From Aldehydirespirator sp965116965 (GTDB taxonomy: Bacteria > Actinomycetota > Acidimicrobiia > Acidimicrobiales > Aldehydirespiratoraceae), in contig OZ220743.1 of the NCBI GenBank assembly GCA_965116965.1, positions 2,232,001 to 2,296,000 on the forward strand: a DNA stretch of 64,000 bases, written 5' to 3'. The notes under the pieces are model-generated. The model worked only from the letters and a program-made list of their open reading frames with translations, did no database searches and had not been told where the DNA came from. Of this stretch, positions 27,267 through 35,488 are shown piece by piece; position 1 is the stretch's first letter, and each line of letters begins with the position of its first letter. The position numbers were made by a program, and so were the translations under genes.

Positions 27267-29543
27267 TCAAGGCAGTCGTGGGGTCCGCCCGATCCGTTCG
27301 CTCGCGCCCGCGGCGGCGAGGCCGGCGAGGACGCGGTCGGGGGTGAGGGGGAAGCTGTCGAACCAGACGCCGGTGGCGTCGTGGAGGGCGGCTGTCACTG
27401 CGGGGGCGTAGGGGATCATGCCCATCTCGGCCATGCCCCGGGCGCCCCACGGGCCGAGCGGGTCGGCCAGCTCCAGCACGACGCTGTCGACGGTTGTGGG
27501 GATGTCGCCGATGCCGGGCATCAGGTAGGTGCTCAGCCGCATGTTCTGGAGGCGGCCGCCGTCTGATCGGAGGTTCTCGCTCAGCGCGTACCCGTGGGCC
27601 TGGATGACCGCACCCTCGATCTGGCCCACCACCAGGTCCGGGTTGATGGCCCGGCCCACGTCGTGGGCGCTCACCACCCGGTCGACCCGGATGTGGCCGG
27701 TGCCGGTGTCCACCGTGAGCTCCACGTGCTGGGCCACGTAGCCGTAACTGAAGTTGGGGACACAGTGCCCGTCGAAGGGATCGAGGGTCTCGGTGGGCGG
27801 AGGCACGAAGCGGAAACGGCCCGCGGCCGGGCGCTGGCCGTCCCGCCAGGCCTTCTCGGCCTCCTCGGCCGCGCCCAGGATGGCGTTGCCCGACATCCAC
27901 GTGAGCCTCGACGCCGACGCCGAGCCCGCGTCGCCGGAGGTGGCCGTATCGCTGAAACGGTGCTCGATGCGGTCTGCGGGCAGCCCGGTGGCCTCGGCGG
28001 CCATCTGCACCAGCGCGGTGTGGGCGCCCTGGCCGACCTCGGCGCCGGCGTGGTACAGCTCGGCCCGTTCAGGCACGTCGGAATCCTGGCCGCCGTGGAG
28101 CACGATCTCGGCCTCGCAGCGCTCCGGGAAGCCGAAGGAGAACCCGACGTTCTTGAACGAGCAGGCGAAACCCCGGCCCCGGCGCAGGGCCGACGGCTCG
28201 GGCGGCAGCGAGGGGAACGGGCTGAAGGCCGCGCCGTCGCCGTTGGAGGCGGGCTCCGCCGCGGCCTCGGCGCAGCGGTCGATCACCTCGGGCATGGTCA
28301 CGCCGGTGGGCATGGCCGTCTGGGTGATCCCGATGCTGCCCTCGCGCAGGGTGTTGACACGGCGGATCTCCACCGGGTCCATACCCAGCGCCTCGGCCAG
28401 CTTGTTGATCTGGCTCTCGGCCGCGAAGGCGGCCTGGGGGGCGCCGAAGCCCCGGAACGCACCGGCCGGAGTGGCGTTGGTGTACACCGCGATGCTGTCG
28501 ATCTCGGCGTTGGGAACCTCGTAGGGTCCCGCCTGGTGCAGGTGGCAGTTGCCCAGCACCTTGTTGGAGGTGAAGTTGTAGGCGCCCGCGTCGAGCCAGG
28601 CGGTGCTGCTCACCGCAGTGATCCGGCCGTCGCGCCGGGCGCCCCAGCGGGCCACGATGCGACCCCGATGGCGCTTGCCGTGCCCGACGATCGACTCCTC
28701 GCGCGACCACACTGTGGCCACCGGGCGGTCGATGCCCCGCTCGTGGAGCCTCACCGCGGCCAGGCCCAGCACGATCTGGACCGATATGTCCTCGCGGCCG
28801 CCGAAGGCACCGCCGATGGCCGGATAGATCACCCGGACCCGCTCGGCGGGCAGGTCGAGGGCGTGAGCGATCTGCTCCTGGTCCTCGTGGGTCCACTGGC
28901 CCGCGACCTCGACCGTCACCCGGCCCTCGCCGTCGATGTAGGCCATACCCGCCTCAGGCTGCAGGTAGGCGTGCTCCTGGTAGGGGAACTCGTAGGTCGA
29001 CTCCACCACCACGTCGGCGTCGGCCCAGCCCTGGGCCATGTCACCCTTGCGGATGCGCAGCGAATAGTAGGCGTTGGAGGGCTCGCCGTTCTCGGGGTGG
29101 ATCATGGTGTCCGAGGCCAGTGCCTGGTCGATGTCGGCCAGCAACGGCAACGGCTTCCAGTGGGCCTCGATAGCGGCCGCCCCCGCTCGGGCCGCAGCCG
29201 GCGTCTCGGCCACCACCAGCGCCAGCCGGTCCGCCTCCCAGCGGGACACGTCGCAGGGCAGCGGGCTGCGGCCGGTGTGCTCCAGACCGACGAACACGGG
29301 ATGGTCGGCCATGGTGAGGCCGAACTCGTTCACGGGCACGTCGGCCGAGCCGAACACGGCCACCACTCCCTCGACGATCCGAGCGGCCTCCAGATCGAGG
29401 CTGATCAGGCGGGCGTGGGGCTGGTCGGTGAACACCGCCATGGCCCACAGCGCGTCGGCCGGGATCCTGTCGCTCGGGTACTCGGCTGCGCCGGTGAGCT
29501 TGGCCGGCGCATCGATGCGGACCGGGGAGGCGCCGACGCTCAC
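27267..29543 (-). CDS. molybdenum hydroxylase, molybdopterin (MoCo) subunit, xanthine dehydrogenase/CoxL family
   Basis: The 758-residue large subunit of a xanthine-oxidase-family hydroxylase. PVRIDAPAKLTGAAEYPSD starts the first domain; VIYPAIGGAFGGREDIS and TPAGAFRGFGAPQAAFAAE are MoCo-binding loops, GAEVGQGAHT is another, and the C-terminal GARGMAEMG carries the Glu expected to be catalytic. CO dehydrogenase's AYXCSFR active-site loop is absent, so the substrate is more likely an N-heterocycle or aldehyde. GTG 29543 overlaps the TGA of the FAD/2Fe-2S gene as GTGA; upstream frame to 30101 only shadows that gene. Acts with the protein encoded immediately upstream. Confidence 0.88.
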   Translation of the reverse strand: MSVGASPVRIDAPAKLTGAAEYPSDRIPADALWAMAVFTDQPHARLISLDLEAARIVEGVVAVFGSADVPVNEFGLTMADHPVFVGLEHTGRSPLPCDVSRWEADRLALVVAETPAAARAGAAAIEAHWKPLPLLADIDQALASDTMIHPENGEPSNAYYSLRIRKGDMAQGWADADVVVESTYEFPYQEHAYLQPEAGMAYIDGEGRVTVEVAGQWTHEDQEQIAHALDLPAERVRVIYPAIGGAFGGREDISVQIVLGLAAVRLHERGIDRPVATVWSREESIVGHGKRHRGRIVARWGARRDGRITAVSSTAWLDAGAYNFTSNKVLGNCHLHQAGPYEVPNAEIDSIAVYTNATPAGAFRGFGAPQAAFAAESQINKLAEALGMDPVEIRRVNTLREGSIGITQTAMPTGVTMPEVIDRCAEAAAEPASNGDGAAFSPFPSLPPEPSALRRGRGFACSFKNVGFSFGFPERCEAEIVLHGGQDSDVPERAELYHAGAEVGQGAHTALVQMAAEATGLPADRIEHRFSDTATSGDAGSASASRLTWMSGNAILGAAEEAEKAWRDGQRPAAGRFRFVPPPTETLDPFDGHCVPNFSYGYVAQHVELTVDTGTGHIRVDRVVSAHDVGRAINPDLVVGQIEGAVIQAHGYALSENLRSDGGRLQNMRLSTYLMPGIGDIPTTVDSVVLELADPLGPWGARGMAEMGMIPYAPAVTAALHDATGVWFDSFPLTPDRVLAGLAAAGASERIGRTPRLP

Positions 29544-31297
29544 AGCTCGGCCGCTCCAGGCCCGTCCGGCGGGATTGGCAGCGGAGGGGTCCCGTTTGGG
29601 CGCTCGTGGCTGCCAGTTCGCGGCGTGGCGTCGCCTGCGGGCGGGATTGGCAGCGGAGGGGTCCCGTTTGGGCGCTCGTGGCTGCCAGTTCGCGGCGTGG
29701 CGTCGCCTGCGGGCGGGATTGGCAGCGGAGGGGTCCCGTTTGGGCGCTCGTGGCTGCCAGTTCGCGGCGTGGCGTCGCCGCCGTTTGCGCTGAGGGCTTC
29801 GATGATCGAGTAGTAGCCGGTGCATCGGCACAGGTTCCCGGCCAGGCCGTGCTCCACCTGTTCCCGGCTCGGGTGGGGCTCCTCGTCGGCCAGCATGGCC
29901 GCGCTCATCACGAACCCGGGGGTGCAGAAGCCGCACTGGACGCCCCCGCAGTCGGCCAGGGCCTGCTGGACGGGGTGCAGGGCTCCGTCGGATGGGGTGA
30001 GGCCCTCCACCGTGGTGATGCTTGCGCCGGAAGCACGGGCCGCGGGCACCAGGCACGCCAGCACGGCCCGGCCGTCGAGGTGGACGGTGCAGGCGCCGCA
30101 CTCGCCCTCGGCGCAGCCCTCCTTGGTACCGGTGAGCCCGAGGTCGAATCGCAGCCAGTCGAGCAGAGTGCGTCCCGCGGCGTTGGTGGCTGTCCTCTCG
30201 CGGCCGTTGACGGTGCAGGTGATCGGATCCGCGTCGGTGATGGCTCGCGGTGCCGAGCCCGGGTCGCGGTCCGCGGGCGCCGACCCCGCGGAAGCCGGGA
30301 GACTGGCACGGGATCCCTGCTGCCGCGAGAGTGCATCCCGTCTCGGCCGGCGAGTCTCGGGCGACACCAGACGGGGAGGGCGGTGGGGCCAGGTGGCGGC
30401 CTCGGTTCCGGCCGCCAGCGAGCGCAGCGCCCGGGCCACGACCACCTCGACGGTGTGGCTGCGATACTCCGCCGTGGAGCGCAGGTCGTCGATCGGGGTA
30501 ACCGCGTTGCGGGCCGCGGCGGCAACGTCTCCGGCCGCGTCATCCAGCGGGCGGCCCCTGGCGATCGCGGGCGCCTCGTCCACAAGTTCGATGGCCGGGC
30601 CGACACTGCCCAGGGCCACCACCAGGTCGGCGACGGTTCCGTCGTCGGCCTCGCTGACCACCGCGGCCGCGTGGACCACCGAAATGGCCTGCGCCCTCCG
30701 CAGCCCGAGCTTCACGAAGATCCCCCGGCGGGGGCCGCCCAGAGCGTTGAACGCGATCCTGGTAACCAGTTCGCCCGGTTCCAGCGCGGTGGTGCGGAAG
30801 CCGGTGAAGAACTCCTCGATCGGCACGGTCCGATCGCTGCCTCCAGTCGATGAGATCGTCACGTCGGCCCCCAGCGCGTAGAGCGCCGAGATGGTGTCGT
30901 TGGCGGGGCTGGCGGTGACGAGGTTGCCTGCGATCGTGGCCCGGTTGCGGAGCTGCGGGCCCCCGACCTCCAGACAGGCCTGCGCGAGAGGCAGTCCCAC
31001 CTCCAGAATCCGCTCGCGCCCGACAATGTCGCCGTGGGTGACGAGCGGCCCCAACTCGACCCGCCCGCGCTGCTCGGTGATGGTGTCGAGACCGTCGAGG
31101 ACGCTCAGGTCGACGAGTGTGTCGATGCCGGTCCGCGCGCCGCGGCTGAGCTCCAGCAGCAGGTCGGTGCCGCCGGCGATGGCGCGGGCAGAAGGGCCGC
31201 GCGCCGCGAGCACAGCCAAGGCGTCCTCCAACGACTCGGGCGCTACATATCGCTTGATTGGATCGGCCCGGCGCTGGGCTTCGTGAAGTTGGGTCAT
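29540..31297 (-). CDS. molybdenum hydroxylase FAD-binding plus 2Fe-2S fusion subunit
   Basis: A 585-residue electron-transfer subunit. Residues 1-~290 are a CoxM-type FAD domain (AIAGGTDLLLELSRG, RNRATIAGNLVTASPANDT, EYRSHTVEVVVARAL). After a ~50-residue linker, residues ~345-500 form a CoxS-type protein with plant-type cluster Cys in GCAEGECGACTVHLDG and the second cluster in CGFCTPG and CRCTGY. The FAD-then-2Fe-2S order is opposite to that of bacterial XdhA (2Fe-2S first). The tail is three 24-residue tandem repeats rich in Pro/Gly. ATG 31297 is the only start upstream of the homology and lies eight bases after the 3' end of tRNA-Pro, with no ribosome-binding site. Confidence 0.88.
   Translation of the reverse strand: MTQLHEAQRRADPIKRYVAPESLEDALAVLAARGPSARAIAGGTDLLLELSRGARTGIDTLVDLSVLDGLDTITEQRGRVELGPLVTHGDIVGRERILEVGLPLAQACLEVGGPQLRNRATIAGNLVTASPANDTISALYALGADVTISSTGGSDRTVPIEEFFTGFRTTALEPGELVTRIAFNALGGPRRGIFVKLGLRRAQAISVVHAAAVVSEADDGTVADLVVALGSVGPAIELVDEAPAIARGRPLDDAAGDVAAAARNAVTPIDDLRSTAEYRSHTVEVVVARALRSLAAGTEAATWPHRPPRLVSPETRRPRRDALSRQQGSRASLPASAGSAPADRDPGSAPRAITDADPITCTVNGRERTATNAAGRTLLDWLRFDLGLTGTKEGCAEGECGACTVHLDGRAVLACLVPAARASGASITTVEGLTPSDGALHPVQQALADCGGVQCGFCTPGFVMSAAMLADEEPHPSREQVEHGLAGNLCRCTGYYSIIEALSANGGDATPRTGSHERPNGTPPLPIPPAGDATPRTGSHERPNGTPPLPIPPAGDATPRTGSHERPNGTPPLPIPPDGPGAAEL
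29571..29779 (-). repeat. three in-frame 72-bp tandem repeats at the 3' end of the FAD/2Fe-2S gene
   Basis: Units start at 29571, 29643 and 29715 (the last about 65 bp), virtually identical. They encode 24-residue units containing TPRTGSHERPNGTPPLPIPP, after the second 2Fe-2S cluster motif and before the stop that overlaps the MoCo gene. Confidence 0.92.
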
Positions 31298-31305
31298 GGT
31301 GCGAG

Positions 31306-31379
31306 TCGGGACGGCCGGATTTGAACCGGCGACCCCCTGCTCCCAAAGCAGGTGCGCTACCTGGCTGCGCCACGTCCCG
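31306..31379 (-). tRNA. tRNA-Pro (anticodon TGG)
   Basis: A complete cloverleaf: acceptor CGGGACG/CGTCCCG with discriminator A, D stem GCGC/GCGC, anticodon stem CCTGC/GCAGG around TTTGGGA (anticodon TGG), and T stem GCCGG/CCGGC around TTCAAAT. The 3' CCA is not encoded. The next gene on this strand starts eight bases downstream. Confidence 0.97.
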
Positions 31380-31480
31380 TGCGACTCATCAGGCTACCGA
31401 TGCGGGGTCATGCCCCCAAGCGCGACGCGTCTCGGTCCGTGTGGACCGCTGCCGAGCCTGCCGGGGCTCGATGTGAGGCG

Positions 31481-31527
31481 AACTTCAATGAGTGAGCTAC
31501 CTCTGAGGTGGAAAACTCATTGAAGTT
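31481..31527. other. 47-bp nested inverted repeat (13-bp perfect outer arms)
   Basis: Outer arms AACTTCAATGAGT (31481-31493) and ACTCATTGAAGTT (31515-31527) are perfect complements. Inside them is a second palindrome, ACCTC-T-GAGGT (31499-31509), flanked by five unpaired bases on each side. It lies between tRNA-Pro and the 3' end of an acyl-CoA dehydrogenase gene. There is no T-run; a terminator or protein-binding site is possible. Confidence 0.75.
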
Positions 31528-31552
31528 GGTGTGCCGTGCCCTCCAAGCTCGC

Positions 31553-32719
31553 TCAGCGCGACCGGGGCAGGCCCAGCCAGCCCTCGGCCACCAGGTTGCG
31601 GTTGATCTCGCTGGTGCCGCCGTAGATGGCGGTCACCGGGGCGTGGCGGAAGTGCTCCTCGATCCGGCCGTCCATATGGGCGCGGGGATCGTCGTGGGTG
31701 AGCAGCCCCTCGGCGCCCATCAGGTCGAGGAACCAGGAGCAGTGCTTCTTGTAGGACTCCGAGGCGAACAGCTTGGTCATCGACCCCTCCACCCCGAACA
31801 TGGCTCCCTCCGAAGCCAGGGCGGCGGTGTGGTAGGCGAAGCTGCGGCAGACCTCCACGTCGATCATGGCCTGCACCAGCTTGTGGCGCACGTCGTCGTC
31901 GTCGATGGGGCGGCTGCCGTCGGTCCGGCGGGCACGGCGGGCCCAGTCCACGGCCGCCTCGATCACCGGAGGCGACGGGAACTGGCCGCCGGCAATGCCG
32001 CGCTCGTACTTGAGAGCGGTCTTCATCACCGTCCAGCCTTCGTTCACTTCGCCGAGGCGCCACTCGTCGCCGAGCACCACGTCGTCGTAGAAGGTGGCGT
32101 TGGACCTCTCGTTTCCCATCGTCTCCACGGCCTGGATCTCGATGCCGGCCGTGTCGAGGGGCACCACGAAGAATGTCAGCCCTCGATGCTTGGGAGCCTC
32201 GGGGTCGGTACGGGTGAGCAGCAGCACGTAGTCGGCCACATGGGCCAGCGTCGTCCACATCTTGGAGCCGTTGACGACCCACCGGTCGCCGTCGCGTACG
32301 GCCCGGGTGCGGGCCGCGGCGACGTCCGAGCCGGACTCGGGCTCGCTGTAGCCCAGGCACGCCAACGCCTCGCCCGCCATGAGCCGGGGAGCCACCGCGC
32401 CCCGCAGATGGTCGTTGCCGTGCTCGAGGATCATCGATACCACCACCACGGCCACACCCAACGCGTCGGCGGGCGCCTCGTGGAGTTGCAGCTCCTCGAG
32501 CAGCACGCACAGCTCAACCGGGTCCATCCCGCCCCCGCCGAGATCGGCCGGCACCGCGCCCGACAGCCAGCCCTTCTTCGCGATGGCCCGGTGTAGAGCG
32601 GGCGAGTGGATGGTGCCGTCGCGGGTCTCGGCGATCATCTCGCCGGTGAGGTGCTCGGCAAGGAACTGCCGGACCTCGGTCCGGAAGGCTTCGGCCCGCG
32701 CCGGCAAGACGAAGTCCAT
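31553..32719 (-). CDS. acyl-CoA dehydrogenase (FAD)
   Basis: A 388-residue flavoenzyme that introduces the alpha-beta double bond into an acyl-CoA thioester. Motifs: LGYSEPESGSDVAAARTRAVRDGDRWVVNGSKMWTT (FAD-binding strand region), KHRGLTFFVVPLD, and the C-terminal YGGTSEINRNLVAEG. The usual catalytic Glu region is less clear than in short-chain enzymes; long-chain or steroid-type FadE enzymes behave similarly. ATG 32719 is chosen; the frame to 32803 (SAANTSRSDTDAMRAALARP) is encoded by the dispersed repeat. It follows a second acyl-CoA dehydrogenase whose end is also formed by that repeat; together the two resemble the heterotetrameric FadE pairs of actinobacterial sterol or branched acyl-CoA degradation. 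Confidence 0.88.
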   Translation of the reverse strand: MDFVLPARAEAFRTEVRQFLAEHLTGEMIAETRDGTIHSPALHRAIAKKGWLSGAVPADLGGGGMDPVELCVLLEELQLHEAPADALGVAVVVVSMILEHGNDHLRGAVAPRLMAGEALACLGYSEPESGSDVAAARTRAVRDGDRWVVNGSKMWTTLAHVADYVLLLTRTDPEAPKHRGLTFFVVPLDTAGIEIQAVETMGNERSNATFYDDVVLGDEWRLGEVNEGWTVMKTALKYERGIAGGQFPSPPVIEAAVDWARRARRTDGSRPIDDDDVRHKLVQAMIDVEVCRSFAYHTAALASEGAMFGVEGSMTKLFASESYKKHCSWFLDLMGAEGLLTHDDPRAHMDGRIEEHFRHAPVTAIYGGTSEINRNLVAEGWLGLPRSR

Positions 32720-32773
32720 CACGTAGACCTGTTCTCGGTGTGGACGGGCGAGAGCCGCTCGCATCGCATCGGT

Positions 32774-32884
32774 GTCACTCCTGCTCGTGTTCGCTGCGCT
32801 CACGGGCTGCTCGGGTCACGGCCTCGCTAGGGCACTCGCGCAGTGTTCCACGATTCGCTGTCTGTCCGCTCGGTCTCTTGGGGC
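32774..32884 (+). repeat. dispersed composite repeat, copy 6 (CTCACGGGC subtype), inside the 3' end of a gene
   Basis: GTGTCACTCC, TGCTCGTGTTCGCTGCG, CTCACGGGC, TGCTCGGGTC, ACGGCCTCGC, a long variable segment and GCTCGGTCTCTTGGGGC. Read on the minus strand it supplies the last ~36 codons and the stop of the acyl-CoA dehydrogenase gene at 32775-33917. Confidence 0.85.
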
Positions 32885-33917
32885 CCAGGTCGGCGTCGGC
32901 GAGCCGGGCGATCTCGGCGGCAGGTTCGCCGAGCTGAAGCAGCCAGCCGGCGGCCCGGCGGTAGTAGAGCTGGACGTCGTACTCGGCGCTGTAGCCGTAG
33001 CCACCGTGGTACTGGAGCACCCGGTCGGCCGCGAACCGGGCCGACTCGGCGCCGAACAGCAGCGCCATCGCGGCCAGCCGGGCTCCGTCGGTCCGGCCGG
33101 CATCGACAGCGCAGACGGCCCGGAAGGCCAGCAGCCGGGCCCCCTCGCTGCGGGTGGCGGCATCGGCCAGCCCGTGCTGCACGGCCTGGAATGACCCGAC
33201 CGGCACGCCGAACTGGTGGCGCTGCTTGGTGTAGGCCACCCCCATGGACAGCACCTCGCCGGCCAGCCCGGCGTAGGCCACCGCCATCAGCGCCTTCCAT
33301 TCGGCCATGGCGCGGTCCCATGCGCTCGTGGCCGCCGCCCCGGAGGCGACCGGTTCGGCGCCGGAGAGGTCCCGGTCGGCGAGGGGCAGGTCCGCGGTGT
33401 TGGGGCGAGACGTTCCGGGGGGTCGGCCTCGGGCGACCACGACGTGGTCGCCGTGTTTGGCGGCTACAACGTCGGCCACCGCACCGGCGGGTACGAGCCG
33501 GGACGTCCCGTCGGGTTCGACCGGCCCGGGAGCGAGCGTGGCGATCAGATCGCCGGAGGACAGCGCGATGACCAGTTCTCGCTGTTCACCGGCTGAGGCG
33601 AGCAGCCGGGCGCACACAGCGTGCTCCACCAGCGGGACCGGAGCTATCCGCCGACCCCATTCGTGGACCACCACGGCCAGATCGACGAGTGAGGCCCCGC
33701 CGCCCCCGTCGGCTACGGGCACCGCCATTCCCGGCGCACCCGCGGCCGCGAGCTTGTGCCACAGGTCGGGATCGACACCGCAGCCCGCCTCCGCGGCCCG
33801 CACTGCCTCGGGAGTCGCCTCGCGGGCGAACAGTTCGCCGAAGGCTTCCGCGACGGCCTGCTGGTCCTCGGAGTATCGGGTCCGCACTGTCTGTCTTGCT
33901 CCCAGCGTCGAATTCAC
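32775..33917 (-). CDS. acyl-CoA dehydrogenase-like protein with repeat-encoded C-terminus
   Basis: A 380-residue acyl-CoA dehydrogenase of the shorter type found as the second subunit in FadE pairs. YSEDQQAVAEAFGELFAREATPE begins the N-terminal helical domain, the middle domain is reduced, and the C-terminal domain has YTKQRHQFGVPVGSFQAVQHGLAD (the Arg/Gln-Phe-Gly FAD motif) and QYHGGYGYSAEYDVQLYYRRA. Family members normally end soon after the final helix; here the repeat adds GPKRPSGQTANRGTLRECPS followed by EAVTRAARERSEHEQE and the stop. GTG 33917 is the start, 35 bp from the divergent Fic gene. It probably pairs with the enzyme encoded downstream. Confidence 0.85.
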   Translation of the reverse strand: MNSTLGARQTVRTRYSEDQQAVAEAFGELFAREATPEAVRAAEAGCGVDPDLWHKLAAAGAPGMAVPVADGGGGASLVDLAVVVHEWGRRIAPVPLVEHAVCARLLASAGEQRELVIALSSGDLIATLAPGPVEPDGTSRLVPAGAVADVVAAKHGDHVVVARGRPPGTSRPNTADLPLADRDLSGAEPVASGAAATSAWDRAMAEWKALMAVAYAGLAGEVLSMGVAYTKQRHQFGVPVGSFQAVQHGLADAATRSEGARLLAFRAVCAVDAGRTDGARLAAMALLFGAESARFAADRVLQYHGGYGYSAEYDVQLYYRRAAGWLLQLGEPAAEIARLADADLGPKRPSGQTANRGTLRECPSEAVTRAARERSEHEQE

Positions 33918-33952
33918 GTACTGAGCTACAGGGGGCTTGTAGGTTCTATCCG

Positions 33953-35302
33953 ATGCCAGGGCAACCCATGACCTTCAGCCTCGACGGCAGCCCCTACACG
34001 ATCGAAGCCACCGGCCAGCATGTGTTCGATACAGCTGCGAAGCTTCAAGCACGCGCTGACCTGTTGCGGGAGCGGGGTCGCCTGACGGAGGCGACGCTGC
34101 GCGACTACTTCGGCGACAAGCGCTTCGAGCAGATCGCGGAGTCGAACGCCATCGAGGGAAGCACCCTGAGCGTCGGAGAGACCGAGTTGGCGGTCGAAAA
34201 GGGCATCACGATCACCGGGCACGACCCCGCATACTCCGCCGACGCCGTCAACCTGTCTCGAGCCCTTGAGCACATGGTCGAACTCGCACGTGATCCGTCA
34301 CCGACGGATTGCTTCCAGGTGAAGGAACTCCACAGTCTCATTCTTGGCAGGGGGCACGGAGCTGGCCTGTTCCGCTCCAAGCCGGTCCGCATCTCAGGCT
34401 CTCCTCACACGCCCCCAGGCACCTGGCATGAGGTCATGTCGGATATGGAAGCGTGGGAGCGTTGGTCCGCCTATCAGACGGCGGCCCCTCCGTTGCTGCG
34501 CGCCATCATCCTGCACGCGTGGTTGACGCATATACATCCGTTCACCGACGGCAACGGCCGCACCGCGAGGGCCGTAATGAACTTGGAGTTGATCAAGGCG
34601 GGACTTCCTAGTGTCATCATCCGTCGTAAGGACCGATTGAGGTATTACGACGCGCTTGCTGAGTCGGATCTTGGTGGTGACCTGGAGCCCATATCGGAGC
34701 TGATCCTGGCTCGGGCCGAGGATGCCCTCCGCGACCTGGAGCGCGCAGCAAGGCGGCACGAGGGCTATAGCGCGGCTGAAGAGATGCTCCGCAAGGCACA
34801 GGCCCGGCGCGTCTCGATCTGGAATGATGCGGTAAGCCTTCTCTTCTCGCTCGTGACGGACGCCATCGAGTCCGCAGTTGGCGACACTGGCCATGTCACC
34901 ACTAGGTGGTACGACGCAGAACTCTCGATTGGCGACTATGCGGCTCTCTGTGAGGGGGACTCGGCCGGCAACGCGTGGCTGTTCCGCATCGATGTGGACA
35001 TCCCGGGGCTGGATCACAACCGTTATCTGGCCTGGACCGGATTTCGCAGCTTCGAGATGAAGGACTGGCTTAGGACGGGTGACGGACCCGCTGTCTTCTG
35101 GTCGGTTCCAGATCTTGTGGGTGCCCGCATGTGGAGGCGCGCCTACTCACATTCCCCAGGGGTTGAGGAGTTGACGCTTGAGCTTCCCGATGTCGACAAG
35201 TGGGTCGTGCGTTTGCCCAACGAGGGAGTGGCAAGGTTGGAGCCCAGCGAGGTGGCACGGAGAGTTGCGGAGTCCATTGTGGACTCTCTAGTTGCCGATT
35301 GA
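33953..35302 (+). CDS. Fic-domain protein (AMP-transferase-like), class II with N-terminal inhibitory motif
   Basis: A 449-residue protein. The Fic motif HPFTDGNGRTAR (His195) is intact and predicts transfer of AMP or another nucleotide to a protein target. The inhibitory helix motif S-x3-E-G occurs upstream as SNAIEG (Ser64, Glu68), so the enzyme is a class II Fic protein held off by its own N-terminus. Residues ~285-449 form an additional domain of unknown fold (TTRWYDAELSIGDYAALCEG, ELPDVDKWVVRLPNEGVARL). ATG 33953 is preferred; ATG 33968 is close. The gene is lower in GC than its neighbours and, with the HTH/GIY-YIG gene downstream, looks horizontally acquired. The cellular target is unknown. 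Confidence 0.85.
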   Translation: MPGQPMTFSLDGSPYTIEATGQHVFDTAAKLQARADLLRERGRLTEATLRDYFGDKRFEQIAESNAIEGSTLSVGETELAVEKGITITGHDPAYSADAVNLSRALEHMVELARDPSPTDCFQVKELHSLILGRGHGAGLFRSKPVRISGSPHTPPGTWHEVMSDMEAWERWSAYQTAAPPLLRAIILHAWLTHIHPFTDGNGRTARAVMNLELIKAGLPSVIIRRKDRLRYYDALAESDLGGDLEPISELILARAEDALRDLERAARRHEGYSAAEEMLRKAQARRVSIWNDAVSLLFSLVTDAIESAVGDTGHVTTRWYDAELSIGDYAALCEGDSAGNAWLFRIDVDIPGLDHNRYLAWTGFRSFEMKDWLRTGDGPAVFWSVPDLVGARMWRRAYSHSPGVEELTLELPDVDKWVVRLPNEGVARLEPSEVARRVAESIVDSLVAD

Positions 35303-35451
35303 AGCAACAGGCGAAGGGCCCGTCGCGGTGGCTACTCACATTGCCTGTGATCGGCGCCCGAGCTGCCTTGTTGACTTCGCGAAGCCCCTTGTGCTTGGAA
35401 GTGCCGCGACGGTTGGCGACAAGATCTAGGCTTCCTGGAGACACTATTGCC

Positions 35452-35480
35452 TTGACAAGCCTAAGTTGCCTTGCTACGTT
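35452..35480 (+). promoter_or_regulatory. sigma-70-like promoter of the HTH/GIY-YIG gene
   Basis: TTGACA at 35452-35457, a 17-bp spacer and TACGTT at 35475-35480. The ATG at 35489 follows nine bases later, so the transcript would be leaderless or nearly so. Confidence 0.55.
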
Positions 35481-35488
35481 TGGGCTTC

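Noticed and set aside
27267..29543. Aerobic carbon monoxide dehydrogenase large subunit (CoxL)
   Set aside because: The AYXCSFR form I active-site loop is absent; the corresponding loop reads GAFRGFG.
29543..30101. Upstream N-terminal extension of the MoCo subunit
   Set aside because: It is the +1 shadow of the 2Fe-2S domain and tandem repeats; the GTGA overlap start at 29543 fits the family N-terminus.
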